Assembly: GCF_001691565.1 (NCBI RefSeq)
Contig: NZ_MAYO01000003.1
Location: 372,001-436,000, forward strand
Reading direction: 5' to 3'
Source of the DNA: Microbacterium oleivorans
GTDB lineage: Bacteria; Actinomycetota; Actinomycetes; Actinomycetales; Microbacteriaceae
DNA length: 64,000 nt
Positions within the stretch are counted from its first letter, which is position 1. Each line of letters begins with the position of its first letter. Below are positions 25,083 to 34,699 of this stretch, one piece after another. Under the pieces are notes generated by a model. That model did not search any database, had not been told where the DNA came from, and saw nothing but the letters and a program-made list of their open reading frames with translations. A program made the position numbers and the translations under genes.

Positions 25083-26375
25083 GTGACGACCATGACCCGA
25101 ACGCGATCCTCGAGTGAGATCCGTGATGCCTCGCGCCGCGAGGTCGTCCGCGCTCTCGTGGTGGGCGGCACGGCGACCAGGACGGACCTGGCCCGCTCAA
25201 CCGGGCTGAGTGCCGCGACCGTCTCGAACCTCGTGTCCGAACTGCGCGAGGCCGGCTTGATCGCGGATGCCGGAACCGACAACGCGGGGACCGGCAGGCC
25301 CACGACGGTCCTCCGCATCGACGGGGAGGGGGGATCCTTCCTCGGGATCGACGTGGCGGAGACCTACATCCGGGCGGTCGTCTTCAATGCCGCCCTCACC
25401 GAGATCGGGGCGGCGGATGTCGACGTCGACGAAGCCTGGTCGTCCGTCGACCGGGTCGCCGATGCACTGCTGAGCGCGGTGGATCAGGCACTCGACCGGG
25501 GCGGCAGGGACCGCGACGAGATCCTCGGCGTGGGCCTCGGTCTGCCGGGGATCGTGACGAGGGAACCTTGGGGCGCGGCATCCCCCCACGGGTGGGCGTC
25601 TCACATCCGCGAGCTCGAGGAGCGCGTACGGCCGCACCTGCCGACCCCCGTGGTCACGGCCAACCCGTTGCAGGCCGTCGGGCACTCGGAGATCTGGTTC
25701 GGCACGGCACGGGGCCGGTCGAGCGCGGTCGTCGTCAACCTCGGGACGGGTGTCGGTGCGGGCATCATCGTCGAGGGACGCGTTCTGCGGGGTGCAACCA
25801 GCACCGCCGGGGAATGGGGACACACGGTGCTCGAACTCGACGGGCGGACCTGTCGCTGCGGCCGCAGCGGATGCGTCGAAGCGTACGTCGGGGTCCCCGG
25901 CATCCGTCACACGCTCGAGGAGGTGGATGCCGAGCACGACCTGCTCCGTCTTCATCAGCGGGACTTCGTACACGGCCTTCGGGATGCGGTCGACGACCCG
26001 GCCGTCGTCGAGACGCTCGCTCGTACGGCGCGATATCTCGGGATCGCGCTGTCCGACATCGTCGCCGTCTTGAACCCGGAGGTGCTCACGCTCACCGGCT
26101 GGACCGCGTGGGCCCTGGGACACGCCCTGCTGCCGGACACCCGCGCCGCCCTCGCCGAGCGCGCGCCCGAGTTGACAGCGGCTCGCCTGGATCTCGGCGT
26201 CTCGCCGGTGCGGGTCAACAGCGTCGCCACCGGCATGGCCGTCCTCGCATTCGAGAACCACCTCGACTCACGCGCTCTCGCTCGTCGTACGCGGCCTCGG
26301 ACGGCGCCGATCGTCTCGGTGAATCCCCTCCCGCCTCCTCCTCTTCCGCAGACTCCGCAGCCGATCGCCGGCTGA
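25083..26375 (+). CDS. ROK family transcriptional regulator (ROK2)
   Basis: Second ROK regulator, 430 residues. The winged helix-turn-helix is at about 15-60 (TRTDLARSTGLSAATVSNLVSELREAGL). The ROK domain has GEWGHTVLELDGRTCRCGRSGCVEAYVG with the zinc Cys/His set, and the degenerate GIDVAETYIRA in place of a kinase ATP loop. Long stretches match ROK1 (for example the LGTGVGAGI segment), so the two are paralogues. The C-terminus has an extra Pro-rich tail of about 30 residues. The GTG at 25083 or ATG at 25092 are both possible starts. Located inside the ABC operon, it may act as a second sensor of the imported sugar. Confidence 0.9.
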   Translation: MTTMTRTRSSSEIRDASRREVVRALVVGGTATRTDLARSTGLSAATVSNLVSELREAGLIADAGTDNAGTGRPTTVLRIDGEGGSFLGIDVAETYIRAVVFNAALTEIGAADVDVDEAWSSVDRVADALLSAVDQALDRGGRDRDEILGVGLGLPGIVTREPWGAASPHGWASHIRELEERVRPHLPTPVVTANPLQAVGHSEIWFGTARGRSSAVVVNLGTGVGAGIIVEGRVLRGATSTAGEWGHTVLELDGRTCRCGRSGCVEAYVGVPGIRHTLEEVDAEHDLLRLHQRDFVHGLRDAVDDPAVVETLARTARYLGIALSDIVAVLNPEVLTLTGWTAWALGHALLPDTRAALAERAPELTAARLDLGVSPVRVNSVATGMAVLAFENHLDSRALARRTRPRTAPIVSVNPLPPPPLPQTPQPIAG

Positions 26376-26396
26376 TCACCCACCGACAGGAGCCTC

Positions 26397-27707
26397 ATGG
26401 TCCTCGCGCGCCCCGAACGCCCACCCATGGGATGGAACAGCTGGGATTGCTTCGGCACGACGGTGACCGAGGCCGAGGTGCTCGCCAATGCCCACTTCAT
26501 GGCGGAGCATCTGCGCGACGCCGGGTGGGACACCATCGTCATCGATGCGGATTGGGCCGACCCCGACGCGCGCTCGCACGGCTACAACGCGGATGCGCGC
26601 CTGCACCTGGACCTTCACGGTCGGCTCCTGCCCGATCCCGCTCGTTTCCCGTCGGCGGCGGGAGGCGCGGGGTTCGCGCCGCTTGCCGACCGCATCCATG
26701 CGCTGGGCCTCCGATTCGGGCTGCACGTCATGCGCGGCATCCCCCGTCGCGCACTCTCCGAGGGGATGAATCTCCTCGGGACCGCCACGCCGTTGTCCGC
26801 CATCGCCGACGCCGCGAACGACTGCGAGTGGAATCCCCACTTCGTCGGCATCGACCACGGGCACCCGGATGCGGGGGCGTACTACCGCTCGACCGTCGCC
26901 CTGTACGACTCGTGGGGAGTCGACCTGATCAAGGCAGACGACATGCTGTGGCCCTACCAGCAACGCGACATCGCGGCGTACAGCGACGCGGTGGCGGGCG
27001 CCGAACGGGACATCGTCCTGAGCCTGTCCCCTGGCCGAGACCTGTCGGCCGCGCACCTCGACCATCTCGCCGCGCACGCGAGCATGTGGCGGATCTGCGA
27101 CGACGTCTGGGACCGGTGGGAGGACGTCGTCGACAACCTCGGCCGGATGGCGCGATGGGCGCCCGACGCGCGCCGCGGCGCCTGGCCCGATGCGGACATG
27201 CTCCCGCTCGGGCGCATCGGGATCCGCGCCGAACGCGGCGAACCGCGCGACGACGCCCTCACCGCCGCCGAGCGGCAGAGCCTGCTGGCGCTCTGGACGA
27301 TCGCGCGTTCACCACTCATGTTCGGTGGGGACCTTCCGAGCACCGACCCGGAGACGATCGCGCTGCTGCGGAACCCCGCTCTCGTGGACCTGCTGACCCG
27401 CGCGGACGCGAGCGGCGAGATCCGTCGCGAGCGCGGACTGGTCCTGTGGCGCGCGACGGGCGCGGGCACGACGTGGGTGGCCGCCGTGAACACGACCGAG
27501 GACGATCTCACGACGACGCTGGACGTGCGAGATCTCGGCCTGGGCGCCGAACGTGGTCGCATCGTCGACGTCTGGACGGGCCAGACGATCGCGACGCGAC
27601 CAGGACGGACCGGTTCCGAGACGGTTCGCGGGGTCGCGCCCGACTCCCGCGCCGTCGATCTCTCCCTCCCGCCGCACGCCAGCGTCTTCTGGCGCCACGA
27701 CGGCTGA
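26397..27707 (+). CDS. Alpha-galactosidase, glycoside hydrolase family 27
   Basis: Cytoplasmic glycosidase of 436 residues; the family removes terminal alpha-galactose, and some members cleave beta-L-arabinopyranose. The N-terminal PPMGWNSWDCFG signature starts the catalytic barrel. The nucleophile is Asp181 in LIKADDM, and the acid/base is probably Asp236 in WRICDDVWD. SPLMFGGDLPS and a C-terminal beta domain (about 345-436) follow. No signal peptide. The ATG at 26397 has AGGAG 7 bases upstream. Last gene of the uptake operon, convergent with the GH127 gene. Confidence 0.9.
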   Translation: MVLARPERPPMGWNSWDCFGTTVTEAEVLANAHFMAEHLRDAGWDTIVIDADWADPDARSHGYNADARLHLDLHGRLLPDPARFPSAAGGAGFAPLADRIHALGLRFGLHVMRGIPRRALSEGMNLLGTATPLSAIADAANDCEWNPHFVGIDHGHPDAGAYYRSTVALYDSWGVDLIKADDMLWPYQQRDIAAYSDAVAGAERDIVLSLSPGRDLSAAHLDHLAAHASMWRICDDVWDRWEDVVDNLGRMARWAPDARRGAWPDADMLPLGRIGIRAERGEPRDDALTAAERQSLLALWTIARSPLMFGGDLPSTDPETIALLRNPALVDLLTRADASGEIRRERGLVLWRATGAGTTWVAAVNTTEDDLTTTLDVRDLGLGAERGRIVDVWTGQTIATRPGRTGSETVRGVAPDSRAVDLSLPPHASVFWRHDG

Positions 27708-27717
27708 GCGCGCGGCC

Positions 27718-29970
27718 CTACGAGAGAGGCGCGCGCATCAGCCGCGCCTCCGTGAGTCGCGGACTACCCTCGTCTCCCCCGGCGACGGCCACGATCCATC
27801 GCGCGCGACCGTCGGCGAAGGCCGCCAGATCGATCTCGACGACGCCCGCTTCCGCCGACGGCGGGATGAGCTGATCGGTCACGACGACGCCGTCGACGCT
27901 GACGAGGAGATGCCGCGCCTCCGGGTCGGCGAGCCATGCGATCCGCAGGCTGGCGGCGGCCGCGCCCCAGTCCTGGAGGACGAAGCTCGCCGCTGCGTGG
28001 AATCGACGCCAATGCGATCCGCCGTCGTAGCCGGACTGCGTGCCGGTCAGAGTCAGTCCGTGATCGGACTCGGGCTGCTGCTGGCCGAAGGCGACGACGT
28101 CGGCGGTCCGCGCATCGAGCGCGTCGGCACGGTCGTCCTCAGCTACGAGGGCAGCGCGGCGACGGTCGGCATCCCCGTCCGCCGCGTACGGGAACGCGAG
28201 GATGTAGCGATCGTCGTGGAGCGAGGCGAACGGTTCCAGGACGATCTCGCGTCGCGTCGCGGTCGCCGGAAGCACCACGTTGCCACCGTCCGTGCGGCGG
28301 AACGTCCGCGCATCGTCGGGCGTCAGCACGGGTGCATCGGCGAGAGGGAGCAGCGGCCCACGGGCGATGTGTCCCATGCGCGCGTCTGTCGCGAGCGGAT
28401 CGACCGGCGGCCCATCGAGACGCTCCGCGAGGACCCGCGGTCCGTCTACGAGCGAAACCCACCCGGATCCATCCGGGGCCTCCACGGCGTGGATGACGGA
28501 CGGGAGCGCGAGTCGGATCGTCGTCCGCCCGCGCCATTCCCGATCGATGCGGAACCACCCGTCGGAGTCGGGCCGGAACGCGGCGCCGTCGACGCGCGCC
28601 TCGACGCCATCGGCGTCTACCCCCTCAGGAACGCGGACTCTCAGGGCGAACGTCTGCGGCGTCGCCGCCGTCACGTGCACGGCCGCGTCGTCCCCGAACG
28701 GCCGGTCCGTCTCCGTCTCGATCAGCACATCGCCCCAGCGGGCCCGTGCACCCAGCAGAAGGGCGACGTCGAATCGACCCGGCGCCGTGGCGAACGCGGA
28801 GGCCGCGAACCGGGCCGGTGCTTCGAGGCCCGTCCCCATGCAGCACCAGAATCCCGTCTCCCGGCGGGAGTACACCCGGTGATGGCCGGGCCGGTGCGAG
28901 GTGAAGTAGACGATGCCGCCGTGATCGGGATGCTGCGCCGACAGGATGTGCGCGCTCAGCGCGCGCTCGATGAACCCCAGCTGCTCGTCGGCCCCGTCGA
29001 GCCGGTGGAGCTCGCGGGCGAGTTCGACCATGTTCACCGTGTTGCAGGTCTCCGGCCCCTCGCGCGCCGTGAACACGCTGGACCAATCGTCCCGTGGTGG
29101 GAAGTGCTCTCGCACGCTGTTCCCGCCGATCACGGTCGTCCGGTGCGTCGTGACGCTCGTCCAGAAAGTACGTGCCGCGGCAGCGAACTCGTCGCCCCTT
29201 CCGATGCGCGCGAGGACAGCGTGACCCACCACGATCGGGATCTGCGCGTTCGCGTGCAATCCGTCGAGCGGGTCCCGACCGGCGGCGAGCGGCTGCCAGA
29301 GCTCGCGCACCGCGAGACGGCCCGCGAGCGTCGCGGCATCCTCGTCGCCGGCGTACTCCGCCCAGCGGGCAAGGGTCGCCGAGAGACCGCCGGACTCGGT
29401 CCGGAGGATCAGCTCGACATCGGCGTCGCTGATCGGGGTGAAGACACGGATCCACCACGCCACGAACTCCTCCGCGAGGGTCCGTCCGAGCGGCGAATCC
29501 GCGTGCACCGCCGCGTCGACGACCCCGGTCAGGACCTTGTGGAGGTTGTACAGCGGAACCCAGCGTCCGTCGAGGTCGAAGGTCTGCGGCTCGATCCGGC
29601 CGCTCTCGATCTCGCGCCACAGGGCGACGCCGTCGGGAACACCGCCGATGTAACCCGTCCCGAGCGTCACCTGGCATTCACGGAGTCCGGTCAGGAGCAG
29701 TTCGAGTCGTTCGAGCGCCGACGCGGATCCTCCCGCGGCGTGGGCGGAGAGCGCGCTCAGAACGTGCCCGAGCGTGTGCCCGTCGAGCCCCTCCGCCTCC
29801 CACCCGCCGTACCCGGGACCGGTGGGCACGGCGGCCTCGCGTCGGAACGGCGCGAGCAGCCGATCGGGGTCGAGCTCCAGGGCCGTCCGCAGAGCACGCT
29901 CCTGCGCTCGCGCGAACGGCCCCGACGTCAGCGTGACGGCGCCGAGCGGCAGCGGTTCCGCTCCTGTCAT
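27718..29970 (-). CDS. Glycoside hydrolase family 127 (beta-L-arabinofuranosidase-like)
   Basis: Protein of 750 residues, family once called DUF1680. Characterised members (HypBA1) release L-arabinose from beta-L-arabinofuranosides of plant extensin-type chains. The zinc/thiolate site is preserved: Glu307 and Cys309 in [11 protein letters not shown], and Cys376-Cys377 in GFWCCMGTG, one of which is the nucleophile. An alpha/alpha barrel (about 20-400) is followed by beta-sandwich domains. No signal peptide. The ATG at 29970 overlaps the GH51 stop as ATGA, which sets the start. Last gene of the LacI-GH31-GH51-GH127 operon. Confidence 0.92.
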   Translation of the reverse strand: MTGAEPLPLGAVTLTSGPFARAQERALRTALELDPDRLLAPFRREAAVPTGPGYGGWEAEGLDGHTLGHVLSALSAHAAGGSASALERLELLLTGLRECQVTLGTGYIGGVPDGVALWREIESGRIEPQTFDLDGRWVPLYNLHKVLTGVVDAAVHADSPLGRTLAEEFVAWWIRVFTPISDADVELILRTESGGLSATLARWAEYAGDEDAATLAGRLAVRELWQPLAAGRDPLDGLHANAQIPIVVGHAVLARIGRGDEFAAAARTFWTSVTTHRTTVIGGNSVREHFPPRDDWSSVFTAREGPETCNTVNMVELARELHRLDGADEQLGFIERALSAHILSAQHPDHGGIVYFTSHRPGHHRVYSRRETGFWCCMGTGLEAPARFAASAFATAPGRFDVALLLGARARWGDVLIETETDRPFGDDAAVHVTAATPQTFALRVRVPEGVDADGVEARVDGAAFRPDSDGWFRIDREWRGRTTIRLALPSVIHAVEAPDGSGWVSLVDGPRVLAERLDGPPVDPLATDARMGHIARGPLLPLADAPVLTPDDARTFRRTDGGNVVLPATATRREIVLEPFASLHDDRYILAFPYAADGDADRRRAALVAEDDRADALDARTADVVAFGQQQPESDHGLTLTGTQSGYDGGSHWRRFHAAASFVLQDWGAAAASLRIAWLADPEARHLLVSVDGVVVTDQLIPPSAEAGVVEIDLAAFADGRARWIVAVAGGDEGSPRLTEARLMRAPLS
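27726..27750. terminator. Possible terminator hairpin between convergent GH27 and GH127 genes
   Basis: GAGGCGCG (27726-27733) pairs perfectly with CGCGCCTC (27743-27750) around a 9-base loop, 19 bases after the GH27 stop and inside the last codons of GH127. No U-tract. Confidence 0.3.
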
Positions 29971-31436
29971 CCCGCGGTCCGCACCCGGACGGTGACGATG
30001 CTCCGCGGCGGCAGCGAGAGCCGGAGGTCGCTGCCCTCGACGACGGTGCCGCCGAAGTCGACCGGCGCGACGGCATCCGGTTCGTCGAACGTGTTGTGAC
30101 CGGATGCCGCCGCGTGCAGGAGGCGCGCGCTGACCACCTCGCCGACGCGTTCGGGCAGGCGCAACGCCAGCTCGGCTTCGGCCTCGAGGTCCCAGTTCAC
30201 CGCGCTCACGGTGTAGACGTCGTCCTTCACGCTGACGGTGTGGTCGAGGTGCGCGCCGCCCCGGCCGCCCGGACGCCCGCCGTCGTCGACGGTGTCGACG
30301 AACTCGGCGTCCTGGTGGTCGACGTACATGCCGAACGCGTGGAACGTCGGGGTCTTCAGCATGCGCGCGCCGTCGGTCAGGAGCATCGCCTGCAGGACGT
30401 TCACCATCTGCGCGATGTTCGTCATCCGCACGCGCGCGGCGTGCCGGTGGAAGATGTGGAAGTTGACGGCCGCGACGATCGCGTCGCGCATCGTGTTCTG
30501 CTGGAACAGGAAGCCGGGGTTGGTCCCCTGCTCGACGTCGTACCAGGTGCCCCACTCGTCGACGAACAGCCCGACGCGGCGCGACGGGTCGTAGCGGTCC
30601 ATGATCTCGCCGTGACGCCGCAGGAGCGTGTCCATGGCGCGGGTGCGGTGGATGGTGTCGTACCAGGCGGCGTCGTCGAAGCTCAGCGCGGCGCCCTTCA
30701 CGTCCCACTCCCCCGTCGGGAGCGTGTAGTAGTGCAGGCTGAGCGCGTCCATGTGCCCGGCGGCGCGCGCCATGAGGACGTCCGTCCACTCGTAGTCGTC
30801 GGCGTTCGCACCGCAGGCGACCTTCGCGACGTGGCTGTCGCCGTAGTCGCGCACGAACGTCTGGTACTGGCGGTAGAGGTTCGCGTAGTGGAGCGGGAGC
30901 ATGTTGCCGCCGCATCCCCAGCTCTCGTTTCCGACGCCGAAGAACTGGAGCTTCCACGGCTGGTCGCGCCCGTGCGCGCGGCGGAGTTCGGCCATCGGGG
31001 TGTGCTTGTCGAGGGTCATGTACTCGACCCAGTCCTGCATCTCCGCGACGGTTCCACTTCCGACGTTGCCGTTCACGTAGGCCTCGGCGTCGAGCTGGTG
31101 GAGGAGCTCGAAGTACTCGTGGGTGCCGAAGGTGTTGGGGTCGACGACCCCGCCCCAGTGCGTGTTCACCATCGCACGACGCTGCTCCGTCGGCCCGACG
31201 CCGCCGAGCCAGTGGTACTCGTCGGCGAAGCAGCCGCCCGGCCAGCGGACCACGGGGACCTTGATCTCGCGCAGCGCGGCGATCGCATCGGTCCGCAGGC
31301 CGTTCTTGTGCGGGATCCCGTCCTGCTCGCCGACCCACAGGCCCTCGTAGATGCCGCGGCCGAGGTGCTCGGCGAACTGGCCGTAGATGCGTCGGTCGAT
31401 GCGGTGGGCGCGGGTCGTGGCGGTGATGAGGCTCAT
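29967..31436 (-). CDS. Alpha-L-arabinofuranosidase, glycoside hydrolase family 51
   Basis: Intracellular exo-enzyme of 489 residues that removes alpha-L-arabinofuranose from arabinan, arabinoxylan or arabinogalactan oligosaccharides. The catalytic barrel opens with [21 protein letters not shown]. Substrate-site [13 protein letters not shown], the acid/base Glu171 in GVGNESWG and the nucleophile Glu294 in FVDEWGTWY are all present. A C-terminal beta-sandwich starts near 380. The ATG at 31436 is 32 bases after the GH31 stop. The stop overlaps the GH127 start, so the two arabinosidases are translationally coupled and would process both anomers of arabinofuranose. Confidence 0.95.
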   Translation of the reverse strand: MSLITATTRAHRIDRRIYGQFAEHLGRGIYEGLWVGEQDGIPHKNGLRTDAIAALREIKVPVVRWPGGCFADEYHWLGGVGPTEQRRAMVNTHWGGVVDPNTFGTHEYFELLHQLDAEAYVNGNVGSGTVAEMQDWVEYMTLDKHTPMAELRRAHGRDQPWKLQFFGVGNESWGCGGNMLPLHYANLYRQYQTFVRDYGDSHVAKVACGANADDYEWTDVLMARAAGHMDALSLHYYTLPTGEWDVKGAALSFDDAAWYDTIHRTRAMDTLLRRHGEIMDRYDPSRRVGLFVDEWGTWYDVEQGTNPGFLFQQNTMRDAIVAAVNFHIFHRHAARVRMTNIAQMVNVLQAMLLTDGARMLKTPTFHAFGMYVDHQDAEFVDTVDDGGRPGGRGGAHLDHTVSVKDDVYTVSAVNWDLEAEAELALRLPERVGEVVSARLLHAAASGHNTFDEPDAVAPVDFGGTVVEGSDLRLSLPPRSIVTVRVRTAG

Positions 31437-31468
31437 ACGGTTCTCTCCATCGAGGGTGTGAGGTCGGA

Positions 31469-33511
31469 TCAGGACAGGCGGATGTCGGGCAGGTCGGCGA
31501 GTCGGGCGAGCGCCGATCCGACGCGGCCACCGCGGTGGAACACCGGGATCGATGCCAGGGGCGCGTCGACGGTGATGGTCTGCCCGCCACGGTGCGTCTT
31601 CCCCGTTCGAGCATCGGTCCACTCGGCACCCGCCGGGAGGTAGACGTCCCACCGGGTCGCCCCCGGCGAGGTGACCGGGGCCACGAGGACGTCGGGGCCG
31701 AACAGGAACTGCCCCGGGGTCGTCCACGCGCGATCGTCATCGGGGAACTCGAAGAACATGCCGCGCATGACGGGGGCTCCGTATCGGTGGGCATCCGCCA
31801 TCGCCTCGCGCGTGTAGTCCCGGAGATCCTCGCGCAACCGGATGTACTCCACGAGGAGGGCCTCGATCTCCTCACCGAAACTCCACACCTCGTTGTCGGC
31901 ACCGGTGCCGACGCGCGCCACGGCCTCGGCGTCGAGGATCGGGACTCCGGGCACCCGGTCGCCGTGCAGGCGCATGACAGGACTGAAGGCGCCGAACTGG
32001 AACCAGCGGATGAGGAGCTCGTGGAACGCGGGTTCGCGCACGTCGCCGCCGGCGAATCCGCCGATGTCGGTCGTGAACCACGGGATGCCGGCGGCCCCCA
32101 TGTGGACTCCCGCAGCGATCTGCGCCTTCAGATCGGGGAAGGTCGAGTGCACGTCCCCCGACCACACCAGCGCCCCATGTCGCTGCGATCCGGCCCAGGC
32201 TGCGCGAACGAGCGAGACCGGCTGATCGTTCCCGTCGGCGCGGAGACCGTCGGCGATCGCGCGGGTGAATTCGCGCGGGTAGAGGTTGGCGACCTGCGCG
32301 CTCGGTCCTGCCGCCAGCCGGTAGTTCTCGAAGTGGTAGGCCCCGTACTCCGGTTCGGCCTCGTCCAGCCAGAAGGCGGTGATCCCGTAGGCGCCGTAGT
32401 TGTCGGCGAGCTTCTGCCAGAGGTACTCCCGTGCGCGTGGCTCGGTCACATCGAGGAACCTGGTGTACTGCCCGTCGAAGTAGTACTGCACGTCGATGCC
32501 GCGCCGAGTGCGCACGAGCATGTTCCCGTCGCGCAGCTCGTCCCAGTTCTCGGACTGCGGTACGACCTGCGGCCACACCGAGACCATGAGCTCGATCCCG
32601 AGCTCACGCAACTCCGCGGTCATCGCGGCGGGATCGGGCCAGAACTCCTCCTCGAAGCGCCAGTCCCCCATCCACCGCCAGTGGAAGAAGTCGGCCACGA
32701 TGACGTCGATCGGGATGCCGCGGCGCCGGTACTCACGCGCGACGGTGAGAAGCTCCTCCTGCGTCGAATAACGGAGCTTGCACTGCCAGAACCCGAGGCC
32801 GTACTCCGGCATCATCGGCGCATGCCCGGTCGCCTCGGCGTAGGCGGCGGCGATCTCGGCGGGGCGGGGATCGGCGCACACCCACCAGTCGAACTGGGTC
32901 GCGCTGTCGGCTTCCCACTCCGTGCGGTTGGAGCCGAACACCGCGCGGCCGATCGCAGGAAGGTTCCACAGGAAGCCGTAGCCGGCGCTCGAGACGACGA
33001 ACGGGACGGACGTCTGCGAGTTCCGATGCGCCAGCTCGAGCACCGTGCCCTTCAGATCGACGAGATCCTGCTGGTACAGCCCCATCCCGACCAGGTGCTC
33101 GTCGGACGGGGTCGCGAGGCTCAGCCGCAGCCGGTGGTCGCCTCCCTCGGTGGGACGGAACTCGCGCGCGGAGAGCTTCAACGCCCCGCCGTCGCGGATC
33201 TCCTCGAACAGGAGGCGGCCGTCGGCATCCCGCACCTGCAACCGCAGTCGGCGCGTGTGGAACCCCACGGACCAGTCGTGGTAGTCCTCTTCCTCGGCGA
33301 CGACGCGGACCCCACCGGCCGCGACGGTCGCGACCGCTCCGTCGATCGACACCCGGGCGCGGGAGTCGGGGACGTCGACGAGGGCGCCGGGGGCGTCGTC
33401 GAGCGGGCCGAGGGCGGCACGCACACGCACGCCGCGCCCCCACGCATCGATCGAGACCGTCTGGCCGTCGCCGCGCCAGAGCACGCCGGTGTCCGAGGGG
33501 TGGAACGTCAT
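31469..33511 (-). CDS. Glycoside hydrolase family 31 (alpha-xylosidase-like)
   Basis: GH31 enzyme of 680 residues. An N-terminal beta-sandwich (about 1-215) is followed by the barrel with [12 protein letters not shown]. The nucleophile is Asp383 in [11 protein letters not shown] and the acid/base Asp453 in [21 protein letters not shown] and the proximal beta domain ([11 protein letters not shown]) complete it. The WLDEAEPE context and the [17 protein letters not shown] stretch resemble xyloglucan-type alpha-xylosidases (XylS/Xyl31) more than alpha-glucosidases; that is a judgement by motif. No signal peptide. The ATG at 33511 overlaps the LacI stop as ATGA. Confidence 0.9.
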   Translation of the reverse strand: MTFHPSDTGVLWRGDGQTVSIDAWGRGVRVRAALGPLDDAPGALVDVPDSRARVSIDGAVATVAAGGVRVVAEEEDYHDWSVGFHTRRLRLQVRDADGRLLFEEIRDGGALKLSAREFRPTEGGDHRLRLSLATPSDEHLVGMGLYQQDLVDLKGTVLELAHRNSQTSVPFVVSSAGYGFLWNLPAIGRAVFGSNRTEWEADSATQFDWWVCADPRPAEIAAAYAEATGHAPMMPEYGLGFWQCKLRYSTQEELLTVAREYRRRGIPIDVIVADFFHWRWMGDWRFEEEFWPDPAAMTAELRELGIELMVSVWPQVVPQSENWDELRDGNMLVRTRRGIDVQYYFDGQYTRFLDVTEPRAREYLWQKLADNYGAYGITAFWLDEAEPEYGAYHFENYRLAAGPSAQVANLYPREFTRAIADGLRADGNDQPVSLVRAAWAGSQRHGALVWSGDVHSTFPDLKAQIAAGVHMGAAGIPWFTTDIGGFAGGDVREPAFHELLIRWFQFGAFSPVMRLHGDRVPGVPILDAEAVARVGTGADNEVWSFGEEIEALLVEYIRLREDLRDYTREAMADAHRYGAPVMRGMFFEFPDDDRAWTTPGQFLFGPDVLVAPVTSPGATRWDVYLPAGAEWTDARTGKTHRGGQTITVDAPLASIPVFHRGGRVGSALARLADLPDIRLS

Positions 33512-34608
33512 GAAGTCGCCTTTCGGGGAGCGGCGGCCGTGCTCCCACGCACGACCAGTCGGGTGGGGACGAGCAGCCGATGGACGGCGTCGGCATCGTC
33601 GATGCGTGCGAGGAGGACGTCGACGGCGGCGCGCCCGACCTCCTCGAATTCCTGGTGGACCGAGGTGAGCGGCGGCCAGAACTGGGCCGCCTCGGGCATG
33701 TCGTCGAAACCCACGACGCTGACCCGGGAGGGAATCGAGACACCTGCTTCGTGGAAGGCGCGGAGCACTCCGAGGGCCATCTGGTCGTTGGCGGCGAAGA
33801 CGGCGGTGACGGCGGAATCCCCGCGGAGACGGCATCCCGCGTCGTATCCGGACCGCGCGCTCCAATCGCCACGCTCGAGCGACGGTGCCGCGCGGCCCGC
33901 CGCCGTCAGCGCCGCGCGCCACCCGTGCTCGCGACGGACGGCGGAGTACGAGCTCGCCGGGCCCGCCACGTGGTGGACGGTCTCGTGGCCGAGGTCGAGG
34001 AGGTGGGTCACGGCTTGACCCGCGCCCATCGTCTGATCGGTGTCGACGAACGAGCGATCCTCGAGAGCGGAGGCGTCGACGACGACCACCGGCAGATCAT
34101 CGGGCAGCGGAAGGTCCTCCCCTGCCGAGAGATGATCTCCGATCGCCACGACGAGTCCGTCCACGGCCTGATCGCGCACGCGCTCGATCGCCTCGGCGAC
34201 GGCGCTGCGATCGAACGTCGCGGTGGGGACGAGCGCGACGGCGTAGCCCGATGCGGCACCCGCCCGCGAAATGGCTTCCCACGTGCGGACGCTCCCGTAG
34301 GAGGTCAGATCGCTCATGATCACGCCGATGCTGCGGTACCGAGCCGAGCGGAGCGCACGCGCCGCCCGGTTCGGTCGATACCCGAGCTCCCGCATACTCG
34401 CGAGAACGCGCTCCCGCGTCGGGTCATCGACCCGCGCCGCTCCCGTCACGACCCGCGACACCGTCTGCGCCGAGACGCCCGCGTGGCGAGCGACATCGGC
34501 CTGCGTCGGCCCCCCGTGGGGCGTTCCGCCACGACGTGCCATGGGCTCACTGGAGGGTGCAGCGACACCCGTCTCCGGGGCCGGTCGCGTGCTACGCTGA
34601 GGCGACAT
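33508..34608 (-). CDS. LacI family transcriptional regulator
   Basis: Repressor of 366 residues from ATG 34608, or 344 from the ATG at 34542 (neither has a Shine-Dalgarno sequence). The helix-turn-helix TQADVARHAGVSAQTVSRVVTGAARV and hinge helix RPNRAARALRS are clear. The effector domain (SIGVIMSDL through GFDDMPEAAQFWPPLTSVHQEFEEVGRAAVDVLL) is standard. I prefer 34608 because a -10-like TATGTT lies 9 bases upstream. First gene of an operon with GH31, GH51 and GH127, and divergent from the GH35 gene; an inverted repeat between them is a likely operator. The effector is probably a xylose-, arabinose- or galactose-containing sugar. Confidence 0.93.
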   Translation of the reverse strand: MSPQRSTRPAPETGVAAPSSEPMARRGGTPHGGPTQADVARHAGVSAQTVSRVVTGAARVDDPTRERVLASMRELGYRPNRAARALRSARYRSIGVIMSDLTSYGSVRTWEAISRAGAASGYAVALVPTATFDRSAVAEAIERVRDQAVDGLVVAIGDHLSAGEDLPLPDDLPVVVVDASALEDRSFVDTDQTMGAGQAVTHLLDLGHETVHHVAGPASSYSAVRREHGWRAALTAAGRAAPSLERGDWSARSGYDAGCRLRGDSAVTAVFAANDQMALGVLRAFHEAGVSIPSRVSVVGFDDMPEAAQFWPPLTSVHQEFEEVGRAAVDVLLARIDDADAVHRLLVPTRLVVRGSTAAAPRKATS

Positions 34609-34611
34609 GAT

Positions 34612-34635
34612 TGCGTAAACATAGCAGTTCACGCA
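34612..34635. promoter_or_regulatory. Inverted repeat between LacI and GH35 genes, candidate operator
   Basis: TGCGTAAAC (34612-34620), spacer ATAGCA, GTTCACGCA (34627-34635): 8 of 9 positions are complementary. It overlaps the region where the lacI-type gene would be transcribed and lies 65 bases before the GH35 ATG. Confidence 0.5.
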
Positions 34636-34699
34636 GCGGCAGGACACCCCTTCTCGATACGGCAGGGCGTCCAGACGACCAGCTCCGAGTGGAGATCAC

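Noticed and set aside
27553..30099. An 848-codon plus-strand open frame opposite GH127
   Set aside because: It starts inside the GH27 gene and runs antisense to GH127; no protein-like features.
29971..31902. A single giant protein joining GH127 to upstream sequence
   Set aside because: The upstream part is another frame of GH51 and GH31; the ATGA overlap and family N-terminus fix the GH127 start at 29970.
31535..34018. An 827-codon plus-strand open frame opposite GH31 and LacI
   Set aside because: Shadow of two well-defined genes; composition biased to Arg, Gly, Glu and Val with no fold signature.
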